Translations under genes and position numbers: made by a program
Notes under the pieces: generated by a model
The model's input: the letters and a program-made list of their open reading frames with translations, nothing else
The model's database searches: none
What the model was told of the DNA's origin: nothing
Shown: positions 47,891 through 58,386 of the stretch, in pieces
Layout of the letters: each line of letters opens with the position of its first letter
How positions within the stretch are numbered: the first letter of the stretch is position 1
Assembly: GCA_964036295.1 (NCBI GenBank)
Contig: OZ038470.1
Coordinates: forward strand, 15,319,578 to 15,383,577
Direction: 5' to 3'
Length of the DNA: 64,000 nucleotides
DNA from: Plumapathes pennacea
Taxonomy: Eukaryota; Cnidaria; Anthozoa; Antipatharia; Myriopathidae

Positions 47891-48054
47891 GAGGGGGTAG
47901 ACTAGCGCGTACGCAGGTCCACCCTGTTAGAAAAAATTGTGCACCGCGTACCCAGAAAAGGGCTCCGCGCAGAGGCACCGTCTCATTGTGCAGGAGCGGG
48001 CCCTCCGGAAAGACTGCCTTCATGATCACAGTTCTTTCAGTGCATTGTTAGTAT
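47891..48054 (-). ncRNA. U1 snRNA-like locus 4 (divergent)
   Basis: Read on the minus strand, the RNA would start ATACTAACAATGCACTG at 48054. Features of U1: stem-loop I with GATCATGAAGGCAG (canonical loop GATCACGAAGG, one base changed), an Sm-type site in ACAATTTTTTCTAACAGGGTGG, and a final stem with GACCTGCGTACGCGC. The U1A-binding loop is altered (CTCCTGCACAATGAG). A TATAAAA lies about 31 bases upstream and a CCAAT box (ATTGG) about 85-90 upstream. The splice-site-pairing arm has ACTAAC where U1 has ACTTAC. It could be a variant gene or a pseudogene. Confidence 0.7.
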
Positions 48055-50665
48055 GAAGTTACCAAGAAACTGTGAGCCTTTTTATACCCGAAGCCGCAGT
48101 CACGCGTTGAAATGTTTCAATTTTGAAGCTATAGCAACCAATGACAGATATTGAGTTGGACACGCAGCTGAATGTTCAAAAGAATGACTTAGTTAATCAT
48201 TTATGAAATATTAGTCTGTACAAAATCGTTCGTAACAATTTAGATTCACCTTTTCACTGCTGCAAGATATGTCCAACTTAACCTAACATTATTATCAGAA
48301 TGTACACACATCGAGAGCCTTCAGTTGAGTGGTTACTTAACAGTTCAGGAGTTGAATATTTTTCAGGTCGAGAATGAATTAACTATGAGAGAATCAATTA
48401 ACTGTTCAATATGTATATTTTGAAAACGAACGGTAAACCAATCAAACTTTACGAATTAATGGTTTTCTTCCTAAAATAGATTCATTTACATCTCAGTCTG
48501 TTCTATTTTTTTCATCAGCTACTTTTACTCACTGCAATTTGCATCGTTATTTCATTCACCGCCAAAAACTAAAAAAAATATATATATATATATAAAAGAT
48601 ATTAACTTAGCTTCACAACAACCACATGGCTATCAGAATGTATTCAATGATTATTCGGAGATGTAACTCGCTGTTCTTCCTGTCATACAAAGATTCTGTA
48701 ATTTCCATCTCCGTCGATGTTTTCATACATTATTTACAGTTTACCTTGACCGTGTGCTGCATTGTTTGTCTACAGGGTGATTATGTCAACTTGCAAAACG
48801 AATCTACATGTGGCAAGCGTTCTGTTTTCTCAATTATGTGAGGACTGGAGAGCGCGTTAATATTTAAAAGATTTGGCTGAATGTGTCTATGTTCCCAATT
48901 CTTGATAGATTTAGTGAAGTCTGCTCAGGGTGTGGTTAATTGAGCACATGTAGGCTAAAGCAATCAAGTATGCGCTCTTTGGGAAACTTGGAGAGAAGAG
49001 AAAAGAGTTGCATTTAAATTCAAAGGTTATTCTATCAAAAAGAAATCGAACTAACAGCACCTAAGACATGAAAAGAAGCGAAACTGCTATTAACAAAAAA
49101 GGCAGAGTTACAATTTGTGAGAAGTAATTAATTTTATCAAAAGAAGAAACAATTGCTTCTTGTGTAAGTGGTTTTTTTAGCTTTGTTCTCTAGTTGTTAA
49201 AAGAAGGGAAGAAAATCAGTTTTGAAATGTTGAATTAACCCCTGCAGAACTATACATGTCACTTTTGCACGGTGATTTTCAGGTCAAACCGATGAATATT
49301 TACAAAGAAATATGTTACATGGTGGTAGACTAGATTTTTCATCAATTTACCCGAATATTGCTGTGCAGAATCGTCATGTAAAACTCGGTGCAATGAATTA
49401 TGATTTTTCTCATTTGCCGTAAAATAGTTCTGTTGCCATGGAAACATGGACATCAGACCCTTAATTCTGCAGACTTTGATGAAATACAAAATCCATAATT
49501 CATTGCAAAGAACTATGCATGTCAACTCATCACGTGATTTCCGGGATAAATATTTACAACCATTTAAATTCCTTGTTACAATGTGGTAGACTGGAGTTTG
49601 CTTTAATTGTTGTTGCCTTAAAGGAGAACTGTATGCAAAAAATAACCAACTTTTGAATGAATCTTCAAAGTATGAATGATCGATTTCTCAGGTTATTTTT
49701 TGCATGTTGCGCTACTGACGTTTTCTGTTTGATTTGAAAAAGGTGGTCAGAGCGTTGCCCGGTATCGCGGACTAGTCACTGTTTCGGGAATTCCGATATT
49801 TTTTTCGGATTTTTGTATTATCGCTTTTCCCCTGAAGATTATTTTCTCATATCCACAGTTCATATAGATATGCCTTATCAGGTATAAATCATGCAACTGG
49901 TTAAATATTTCTCAGAGAGCTTGCGTACTACGCCAACATGGAAGTAGTTACAGATGAACAGTTGATCTATCATAACATTTGAGAAGTGTCAGAAGTCATT
50001 TGCGAAACATCATTCGAACAATCGGTAAATTCGATGTTCCGTTGGTTCGCTAAACAAAAGCAACAAAGATTAATAAAGATGAGGAATATAAAAGCCATCT
50101 GTTGTATTCCAGTAAATAATGCGCGATAAATGGGTGTAGTAGGAAATAAGAGCAATAAATAAGGATTAAAAACTTACGTGCCCAATTACAAACCAGCAAA
50201 TGAAAACGAGTTCGAGTATTTTATACCAAAAAAAATTTCTCGAAGCGAAAACTAAAATTAAACCTGCGTGATAACTGTTATTAGGTAGCACCTGGCAAAT
50301 CCTGTTTTGAATAATGATTGTACTGCCAGGCTGTCAAACATGGGCTTCGACGGGTCAAAATTAATACATAAGAGTCACAATAAAATATTATAGGGCCTGC
50401 TATAAAATACAACACAATACTATTTGAAAAGATAGTGCTCAGGGAATGATCAAATACTAATATCGAAATATTGTATAAAAATAACATTGAAGTTCTAACT
50501 TGAGGCCATCTGTTAGTTATTCCAATCATGCGCAGTGTAACGTTTAGTTAACCAGCATTGCCAACGATTGGTCAATTCTCAAATGTCAACAACATCTCGA
50601 AGGTTTGCACCATAATATGTCTGCTGAAGCGGCGCTATAAAAGGCCGCTCGAACACCACACCGTC
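48055..50665. other. Intergenic between U1-like loci
   Basis: AT-rich, no gene recognised. Two diverged copies of a roughly 100-base segment lie at about 49246-49345 and 49507-49605 (shared ACTATRCATGTCA, AATATTTACAA, GTGGTAGACT). A small hairpin GCAAAAAATAACC/GGTTATTTTTTGC lies at about 49635-49706. A (TA)n tract is at about 48580-48594. Confidence 0.45.
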
Positions 50666-50830
50666 ATACTTACAGTGCACTGGAACGACTGTGATCACGA
50701 AGGCAGTCATTCTCAGAACGAGGCTCATTGCACTCCCGAGCTGAACTCTGCGTGTTTCTCGAGATAAGGGGGCGCGGTGTGCAATTTTTGATAGTTGGGT
50801 GGACCTGCGTGCGCGCTGGTTTGCCCACAC
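50666..50830 (+). ncRNA. U1 snRNA locus 1 (best preserved)
   Basis: The U1 snRNA pairs with 5' splice sites and scaffolds U1-70K, U1A and Sm proteins. This copy begins ATACTTACAGTGCACTGG and has stem-loop I with the intact U1-70K loop GATCACGAAGG, stem-loop II with the intact U1A loop ATTGCACTCC flanked by GAGGCTC/GAG, an Sm site AATTTTTGATAG and a final stem GGACCTGCGTGCGCGC. Its length of about 165 fits U1. TATAAAA at 50636 lies 30 bases upstream and ATTGG at 50567 about 100 upstream. After the ACTTAC core it reads AGTG, where most U1 RNAs read CTGG. Confidence 0.85.
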
Positions 50831-51209
50831 ATTCAGAACAAAAGTCAAATACCAGCTAGAGCCTAGGCCCAGGGCCCGGGTAGGCTATTCCTGGCCCAGG
50901 CTAGTCGTGGAGTGGGTCCAAACATTTCTGTCAATTTTAGGTCTAAAAATGAAAACGTTTCGCTTGCAATACAATTTTCTCGATATGTAATTTGAGTTAC
51001 AGCGATATTTTTTGATGGTCTTTGATCAAAACCCTGCACTTTGTTGGCCAAGAGGTCCAGAAAAATAACTTTGGCTAATCTTGGGTTAGCTTAATCGGGC
51101 TTTGAACAACCAGGTCCAGCTGTTCAAAGCTTGCTTTAAGGCTATTATGCTAATCCTGTGATAACTAGATTTAAGTAGCGTCGGTGTAGAGATACATCGC
51201 TAAATGATG

Positions 51210-51922
51210 TATTAAATGCAGCTTAAAAAGTGACAGTAGCCGGTTTTGAGCGTATTCTGCTATTAATCCCTTCTTACATCGGCCGAAATTTTAAATTAAA
51301 AAATGTACACATCGAATTTTACCAGAGATAAATATTTTTTGTACTCATCACCAGAAATTCCTGACATTTTGCGTCCACGATTGCTTCCGGTCTTTCCCAG
51401 CGGCGTGCGGTATGAGCATGCGCCATTCATTCATTCAACATTGTTACGTATTTTGCCTCAGTGGGGTGGGGGAGGGATGAGTTTCTCCGGTTCAAAAAGA
51501 AACTGCTACGTTTAGGAGATGTGCCGCTGAACGACCCAGTTGAAATTAGCTTTCGTTTGATGCAATTTTCATGCGATTTGGAGCTTCCTAGCCCAAAATA
51601 TCAACATCCGAAGTCAGCGTATTTCACGGGAGGTATTCGCCACGGCTGGCTGTGAACTGCAAATTCAAACGCAAAAAATACACATCAAATTTGCTCCAGG
51701 GAACTGACCGAGGCTTCGCAGGAGATGCTCAACCCTTCGACAATCAGGTACGGGGTAAACATTTTGCGTTGTACCCAAGGTTCTTGTATTAAATGCAGCT
51801 TAAAAAGTGACAGTAGCCGGTTTTGAGCGTATTCTGCTATCAATCCCTTCTTACGTCGGCCGAAATTTCAAATTCAAAAAAGTACACATCGAATTTTACC
51901 GGAGATAAATATTTTTTGTACT
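51210..51922. repeat. Direct duplication of about 135 bases, copies 580 bases apart
   Basis: The segment starting TATTAAATGCAGCTTAAAAA and ending AATATTTTTTGTACT occurs at 51210-51344 and again at 51787-51922 with a handful of substitutions. The bases between the copies are unrelated. Confidence 0.85.
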
Positions 51923-52305
51923 GTTGTGTTTAGGAAGCTTTCCTCTTCCGAATGCTGCCCAAACATTTTTACGAACGAGCTTCAGTTAAGCGAAAAGCGC
52001 AATTTATTATCAGATCCCATACATTTCTTTGTTATTTCTTGAGCGGCTCTCAGCGTGAAACCTGTTGCCTTTTCCAAGATGGCGCAACCGGATGTCTGAA
52101 ATTTCTGGCGATGTGTTGTGTTTAGGAAGCTTTCCTCTTCCGAATGCTACCCAATCATTTTTACGAACGTGCTTCAGTTAAGCGAAAAGTGCAATTTATT
52201 ATCAGATCCCATACATTTCTTTGTTATTTCTTGAGCGGCTCTCAGCGTGAAACCTGACGCCTTTTCCAAGATGGCGCAACCCGACGTCTGAAATTTCTGG
52301 CGATG
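51922..52305. repeat. Tandem duplication, two units of 192 bases
   Basis: The unit starts TGTTGTGTTTAGGAAGCTTT and ends GAAATTTCTGGCGATG. The second copy begins at 52114. Only a few substitutions separate them, so the duplication is recent. The unit contains an AAGATGGCGCAACC motif. No coding content was recognised. Confidence 0.9.
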
Positions 52306-52624
52306 AATCGTGCAGATACGGCATGTATTTATCAAAATGTTTTGTCGCACAAACAGCAGAAATTGCATGAATAACCATTGGAAATATAGGATATTATTTA
52401 TATTCTAATTTGCATTGCTATTTTTTTTAAAGCATTGACAAGCTTGCAAAATCTCATTTCGGTTTCATGCCACTTGCTTGCAACTTGTGCTATCCATATA
52501 TTTCTAAAAGCAATTTATACTCTGTTGTAATAACAGTTTCCCAATACTGAGTAACATAAATGGAAACTGCATAAAACATAAATATGCAGACTTCTAATTC
52601 AGGTCCATAGCATAAACATCAAAT

Positions 52625-52790
52625 TTGGCAGCCAACTCCTGAACTGTCAAACGAAACCAAAAGGTGTGACCACTCAAATGAAAGCTTTTTATTAGTAAAT
52701 TATAATAGCAGTGTTCACTTCAAACTCCTAAATTATTAGTAAATGAAACCTAAAGGTGTGACCACTCAAATGAAAGCTGGCTTCACTCTA
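52625..52790. repeat. Dispersed repeat fragment related to the minisatellite unit
   Basis: Two adjacent copies of GGTGTGACCACTCAAATGAA with intervening GTGTTCACTTCAAACTCCTAAATT and CCAACTCCTGAACTGTCAAA. These words are close to the 42-bp unit at 15778-18867 (GTGTTCACTTCCAACTCCTG). Related fragments lie near 8035 and 18905, and more weakly near 62727. Confidence 0.6.
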
Positions 52791-53063
52791 ATCACAATGT
52801 TCTGCATTCTTATTGAGCAGAGTTCATGCTTTTAAATAATATTTGAAGTCCAACTTGCAGACAAAAACAAGCAGCAACAAGCAAAAATTTTGAGTTCCAA
52901 GCGTTTCAAAGAGAAGCCATGATGGGTTGGGTTTCATTATCATGTCAAAATGTAACACACCGAAAGGACACTGAAGCTGATAACCTGGGTTCCGTGTTCT
53001 GTTGAAGTCCGTCTGCTAAGTAACAATTGATTTAACTTCAGATCAATTCTATAAGTTTCATGA

Positions 53064-53329
53064 TTAAAGAGACCCTCTCACCGTAGATGTTTTGCGCGCC
53101 CAGTGACTGACGGCGGCCATTTTCGTATCATACGAAAATGGCGGATTCTCATGTTTTTCTACGTTTTAACGTGACATGAATCAGCACTAACTCAGAAGAA
53201 GTATTGAATACGGCAAGCAGCGACGATCAGATCGATCAGTCATAACGTGAGCGCCCCAGGAAAGTCGAGCTCCGGATGTAAATATAAACATGGGCGTGCA
53301 AAGCATCTACGGTGAGAGGGTCTCTTTAA
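53064..53329. mobile_element. TTAA MITE
   Basis: Terminal inverted repeats of about 40 bases: TTAAAGAGACCCTCTCACCG on the left, then TAGATG and GCGCCCA-like bases; the right end is the inverse, closing in TCTCTTTAA. TTAA at both tips suggests the TTAA target preference shared by piggyBac and Kolobok. Internally a small palindrome, GCCATTTTCGTA/TACGAAAATGGC, is present. No coding capacity. Confidence 0.85.
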
Positions 53330-53675
53330 AGACGGAACAAGACAATGCATCAATTATCTGTCTGTATGTTATTTACACATGTAAATCCGTATTATGTTTT
53401 GTTAGAGATGCAGGTGACATTTTATATTAAGCCTTCCCACCCTCCACTCTTTCAGAAACACAAATAATTAATTAACCAAAATGTTGATATTTTCTGTTAT
53501 TGCACCCAGAAGCGCACGCAATGCATACAGAACACAAATCAATAACAAGACAAAATGCGCATGCGTAGATATTCGATCCACCCGTATTGGTCAGAACATT
53601 ATTAGACTTTGTAGAATCCCACACAAGTGCGTCGGTCCACAGCGTATATAAAGCGGTCGAAAGCCTGAAGTTGTC

Positions 53676-53842
53676 ATACTTACAGGGCATTGGGTTACTG
53701 TGATCAGCAAGGCAGTATCCCCGAGGGGAGGTCCCTGTTGCACCTCTTTTCTAGGGACTGACCCTCGCGTGTTCCCCACATTTGGGTGCACGGTGTGAAA
53801 TTTTTGATAGTTGGGTGGACCTGCGGATTTGCCGGCTGCCCC
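53676..53842 (+). ncRNA. U1 snRNA-like locus 2 (divergent)
   Basis: Begins ATACTTACAGGGCATTGG and keeps the overall U1 layout. The stem-loop I loop is GATCAGCAAGG (two bases swapped from GATCACGAAGG), the stem-loop II loop is TGTTGCACCTC (U1A loop altered), and the Sm-type site is AATTTTTGATAG, followed by TTGGGTGGACCTGCGG. A TATATAAA lies 31 bases upstream and ATTGG about 90 upstream. It could be a variant gene or a decaying copy. Confidence 0.75.
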
Positions 53843-55060
53843 CAAAGGAAAAAAAAGCGAATATAGCAATTTTGTATTTCTGTCTAAATGTTCTTCCTCA
53901 TTTTATAAACTCTTGATTATGTTTTGAGAACATGAGCTCTCCGTAACACCAATTTGGTCTTCCTGTCCAATTTTTTCCATCAGCATCAGCATCAACTTTT
54001 TCTTCATTTTCTTCTTTATTTCCTCGTCGTCAACAAGGTTATAAGAGGAGTACTAGAGTAGCAATCTTAAATTTCTTTTTCTTGTTCTACTTCGACGTCT
54101 TCTTCGCTCTTCAATTCATGCTTTCAATTGGTAAAAGGAGTATTGTAATAATAACCAAGATTATTCTATTATGTTATTAGCAAATGTATAGGGGGTATTT
54201 CTCAGGTTGTATGTCGAAAAATATTTATAGGTTTTAACAGCCAGTTCTAGAAAAGGTGCTAGAGTCTTTTTAGCCACTTCTATAAAAATACGTTTAAAAA
54301 TCTCATAGACCAACTCAACCACACACTGAATCGAAAAATTACTTTAGTTATTTGTAAAGCCGTGATGAAATTATGACATTAGGACATTTGTTTAAATTGA
54401 GTACTATCACCATTTTTTTCAATAATTTGATTGCACAAGCGCGTTTCCCGGAAACGCCTTTCAATTCAGTAGAGCACCAAAACCAATTATTCGCTCGGCT
54501 CAGCATGAACATAAAACTCGCGGTGAACACAATAATGGTACGGAGGGGAGTAGACTTTTGACTTTTTAAATGTGTACGATCTTGCTTCTTCCAAAAAAAA
54601 AAGTATCTCTTGTGGCCATTAAACCTATCACTGCCATGCTGCTCTATCCAAAATCATAAACTCCTCTCGACAACAACATGAGCACTTCTGCTAGTGTATA
54701 CATATCGACAGAACTGTACGTATTTTTTGTTCTTTGCTCGATTCCCACTGCAAGCACGAACCATCAGTTTGAGTGACCAAGTGTCGCTTTGAAATTTGCC
54801 CAGGATATTTTTACGTCGAGTCGACGAGCTGGGGTGATCACTGTAGCTCGGAATATATAGCGAACTAATTTTATCGCGGTGTTATTGCGTGGACTTATTT
54901 CTAGCATCTTATTTTACTGTAAGATTTTTTTTTTTATTTATTTATTTATTTTTTTTGACATTGTGTGCGAACGAGTCGCGTTCAGTTTGAATTGGCCATT
55001 GGCCCTTCAACAGAGCAAAAAAGACGACTTAAAGTCGAAGGCTTCTTTTCTCTGTAAAGT
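53843..55060. other. Intergenic between U1-like loci 2 and 3
   Basis: AT-rich sequence with TTCTTCT-rich stretches (about 53990-54120) and a T-rich run (54926-54957). No gene recognised. Confidence 0.4.
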
Positions 55061-55229
55061 GGGGGCAAACATGCGCCTAGCGCACCCCACCCCGAACTAA
55101 CAAAAATTAGGCACTCGTCTCACTCCTTCCTCGAGTGAACGCAGAGGTCAGCGGTCTCTCGCGTGAGAGGTTGCCTCGCTCTGGGAACTCTGCCTTTTTG
55201 ATCACAGGTTTCCCGTGCACTGTAAGTTT
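55061..55229 (-). ncRNA. U1 snRNA-like locus 3 (divergent)
   Basis: On the minus strand the RNA would begin AAACTTACAGTGCACGGG at 55229. Stem-loop I has GATCAAAAAGGCAG (U1-70K loop eroded), stem-loop II has GCGAGGCAACCTC without the ATTGCAC loop, and an Sm-type site CTAATTTTTGTTAG precedes a GGGGTGGGGTGCGC final stem. A TATAAAA lies 30 bases upstream and a CCAAT box about 115 upstream. With both protein-binding loops changed, this is the copy most likely to be a pseudogene, although its promoter elements remain. Confidence 0.65.
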
Positions 55230-56923
55230 GACCGTAGCGTCGTAATCTCGCCTTTTATAGCCTACTGCGAAATGATTACTTATGGGTCTGTGAATTGTAG
55301 GTGTTTCTATTAAGTAAGTGTCACCTTTTGGGGGGTATTTAGCCAATAAGAGAGCTAGATTTTGACTTTGCGCCTTGTTTGAGTAACTTCAACACCGGAT
55401 AAATCTTTACTGGTTTTCACCTGTTCAGTTTTAAACTATTTTCATTTCTATCTTTGTCGCCGCAAAGAAAGTTCATTAATAAAAGGTGGACTTTGTGTTG
55501 AAATTCGAAGCGTCAGAATATAAAAGCGGTATACAATTCGCAAAACGTTCATGGTTTTTCTTCAATACCCTAGACAAATTTGACCGGCTATATCTTGTAC
55601 ACGACCAGCAACCTTTCTTTGACTTTGTGAAGTTTTCGCATGATAAGCTCGAATAAGTAAAAAGACTTAATGAACCGAAGGCAGGGGGTAAACTGTTTGC
55701 TTTGATCAATAGCACGAAGTTTCATTTCTTTTCGTTTACAAGGTTTTTCCTCAACTATGTTCGCGAACACCAAAGTAGTACAAAAAAAAAAAACGTTCAT
55801 TTATGATTCGTAGCAATTTGACATAGCAGGACTTGATTTCTAGATATATTGCAAAAGGAACCCGTGTCAAAAAAAATTAATCAAGTTCTTTACATACGTG
55901 GCTAAGAAATTCATAATTTATAAATCAATATTTTCAATTTCTCTACTTGGATCTGTGGTGGTGGTATAGATTTTGGCGAGATTCACAAGTTATATTCAAA
56001 ATAACGGAAACGACATGAAATAACATCAGAGAAAAATATAGCTTGCAAAAAATTAGATATTACATGCTCTAGTCAACTCCAAACGAGATAATTGTGTCAA
56101 TTTCTTTATGGCAGGTGGTTTTCAGTTAACAACAGGAAGAACATTAATGAGATACTTGAAAAACAATACAAACCTTTTATCGGTAACTCAGTAATACCAC
56201 TTTGCATTCGACAGAAAAATTGCTTAGTTGCCTATTGTGAGTAAAAAGATGTGAAACGTCTTTTCGCGGCCAAAAATCATACTATTTCTTCGTCGCGCAA
56301 GAATAACCTATTCAAAATTTAGAACAGGGGACATTTCATTAGGTTTTTCGATGAACACATATTACATATTTGGTTTTTGCTTGTTTGTCTTTAGTATCAC
56401 TGCACTCAGTTTTTCTGCATTTTGAGTTGCATTAATTTTTGAAATTTTTCAATCTTCAGATATACAATTTTACATTGTTGGCTCGCCGATCAATGTGGTA
56501 ATTTAGGAGTGAAAATGTCCCTGTGGTATCACTTAAAATTAGCTTCTTTGTATAAAAAGCATGCGTTTCATGTGTAATTTTTTAAAACCGCAGGACTTCT
56601 TACGAAACAAACTAAGGAAAAAGATTCCATTTTAGTATTATAGACTCACATCCTTATCAAATGATGGGTGTATTGTGTGGTACATATTTATAATTATAAA
56701 ACTTCGCTCTGTAGGATAGCTTATGGTTATCAATAATGAATAACACGCCTCAACTTAAGATTAGGATTTGTATTCACAGATAAATCATTTTCATCTTCAA
56801 AAACATTCCGTCTCATGTGCTGTTTGCACTCAATCTCTCAAACCTTTCATTAGTAACACGGAGTTAGAAAATCGTTCACCTTCTCACAACATGCGGATTC
56901 TTTCTGCTGACTAAAAACATGAT
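55230..56923. other. Intergenic, nothing recognised beyond the U1-like promoter
   Basis: The first 150 bases hold the TATA and CCAAT elements of the minus-strand U1-like locus 3. The rest is AT-rich with no exon, RNA gene or clear repeat that I could identify. Confidence 0.4.
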
Positions 56924-58386
56924 TTAAAGGACATGTAAACCACCTGATCAGTTCTTTTTCTGTTAACATTTCCATGAAGTTTAAGTCTCAAATGACCCCA
57001 AAACGTAAATTTGGAGACAAAATAGGCGCTTAGCATATTATAAAAAGGCATTGAAAAGTGAAATATTTGAGCTTCCGGTGAAACGCTGATTTCGATCCGT
57101 GACATCACAAGTTGAACCCACAAAAACCGGAAATAGCGAAATCATAGTGGCTCCTGTCAGAACCCTCTGTGTTTAGTGCAAAGCCACATAAAACTCTGCA
57201 GATACAAAGCTCTGTCATCGAAGGGAGAAGGTACTGGATACTTTGTCAGGGAAGGAAAAACAGTTGAGTCGCCCAAAGTAAACAACCGCCACGGATAAAG
57301 TTGTCCACTGTAAAAATGACTACAAATTTGACCTGCGCTTCGCCGTGTATCAACACTATTTTAGTTTTGACCTAGCGATTTTAGTTTTCTAGTGGTTCTT
57401 GTGGTGGTTTATTTGCTAAGACAGGAAATAGATGCCATCGGCACAAGAAATGCGTGTGAGGGAATCTTCCTTACTCTGCAGCGCTCGCTAGCTTGGCGCT
57501 CGCTTTCACAGTCTTGGAAGGAAAGATGGGGACTGTTTGCAGTCTGATATTTTCTTGTTTTTGAGACATCCTTTTTTTACTATAATACGAAAGGCTGCTT
57601 GCTTTTCGAGAAGAAAAAGGTTGGGCAAAGTACATACTTATTCAACAGCTCGATCGAGGCACATTTGTCAATGGGCTCTCAATTGAAGGCAAACCCTTTT
57701 CGGCTAGCGCAGAAACGTTTGATTAGAATTGATCTTCATTTGGTTATATTTTCGGAAAAATTCAAAAATTGATGGCTGGATTGGAAAGCCGCAAATGAAT
57801 ATTTAAAATTTCATCGAAACGCGAGCGTGCGTACAGTTTCACCTCGGGTTAAAATGATAACAGATTGTTTTCCATTTGTCACCAAGCAGGACTCAGAAAA
57901 ATATGAGCGAATCATAAATTACCACCCCGTGTTGCGTCGTAAATCATACAATAAGATGTTCGCAAACATCCGTTTGCCTCGACGTCCACTTGAACTGCTA
58001 TCTCTGTGTCCGCTCTGTGTCGTCTTCGTGTGTGTATGTATGTGTTGTGCATGGCTCTCTTTCCCTTCATCTTCTTGTTGTCGTGCAGGTTCGTAGTTGG
58101 AATCGCTCTTATAGCAACTAAAAATCTGGGGAAGAATCGCTATCTCGCCCGCCAGATCCCATCTGTCCCATGTTTGTTTCACTGATGCGTGGCTTTGGGT
58201 TCAACTTGTGACGTCACATGCAAAGTCTTCGGTTTTACCGGAAGTAAGCAATGACGAGTCAAAATCGTGTATTTTTACTGCTTTACCATTCGAATTCGAG
58301 TAAATCATCGCCACCTTCGTGTCGAACGAGTTGTTCTACGTAAGATTCAAAATAGCAGTATTGATGGGTTTACAATTGGCCTTTAA
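56924..58386. mobile_element. Probable TTAA non-autonomous DNA element, 1.46 kb
   Basis: The left end TTAAAGGACATGTAAACC is matched by the inverse of the right end (TTAAAGGCCAATTGTAAACC), with TTAA outermost at both. About 150-200 bases inside, GTGACATCACAAGTTGAACC on the left recurs inverted as GGTTCAACTTGTGACGTCAC on the right. No transposase frame was recognised in the interior. The boundaries rest on imperfect inverted ends. Confidence 0.6.

Larger units (their letters stand above)
50831..53675. other. Intergenic, rich in duplicated segments
   Basis: Between U1-like loci 1 and 2. It contains a MITE fragment at about 51070-51120 (related to 21678-21918), a direct duplication (51210-51344 with 51787-51922), a tandem 192-base duplication (51922-52305), a dispersed-repeat fragment around 52625-52790 and a TTAA MITE (53064-53329). 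No coding exon was recognised. Confidence 0.5.

Noticed and set aside
49619-49710. A possible further TTAA element starting TTAAAGGAGAACTG.
   Set aside because: Only the left end and a small internal hairpin were found; no matching inverted right end was seen.
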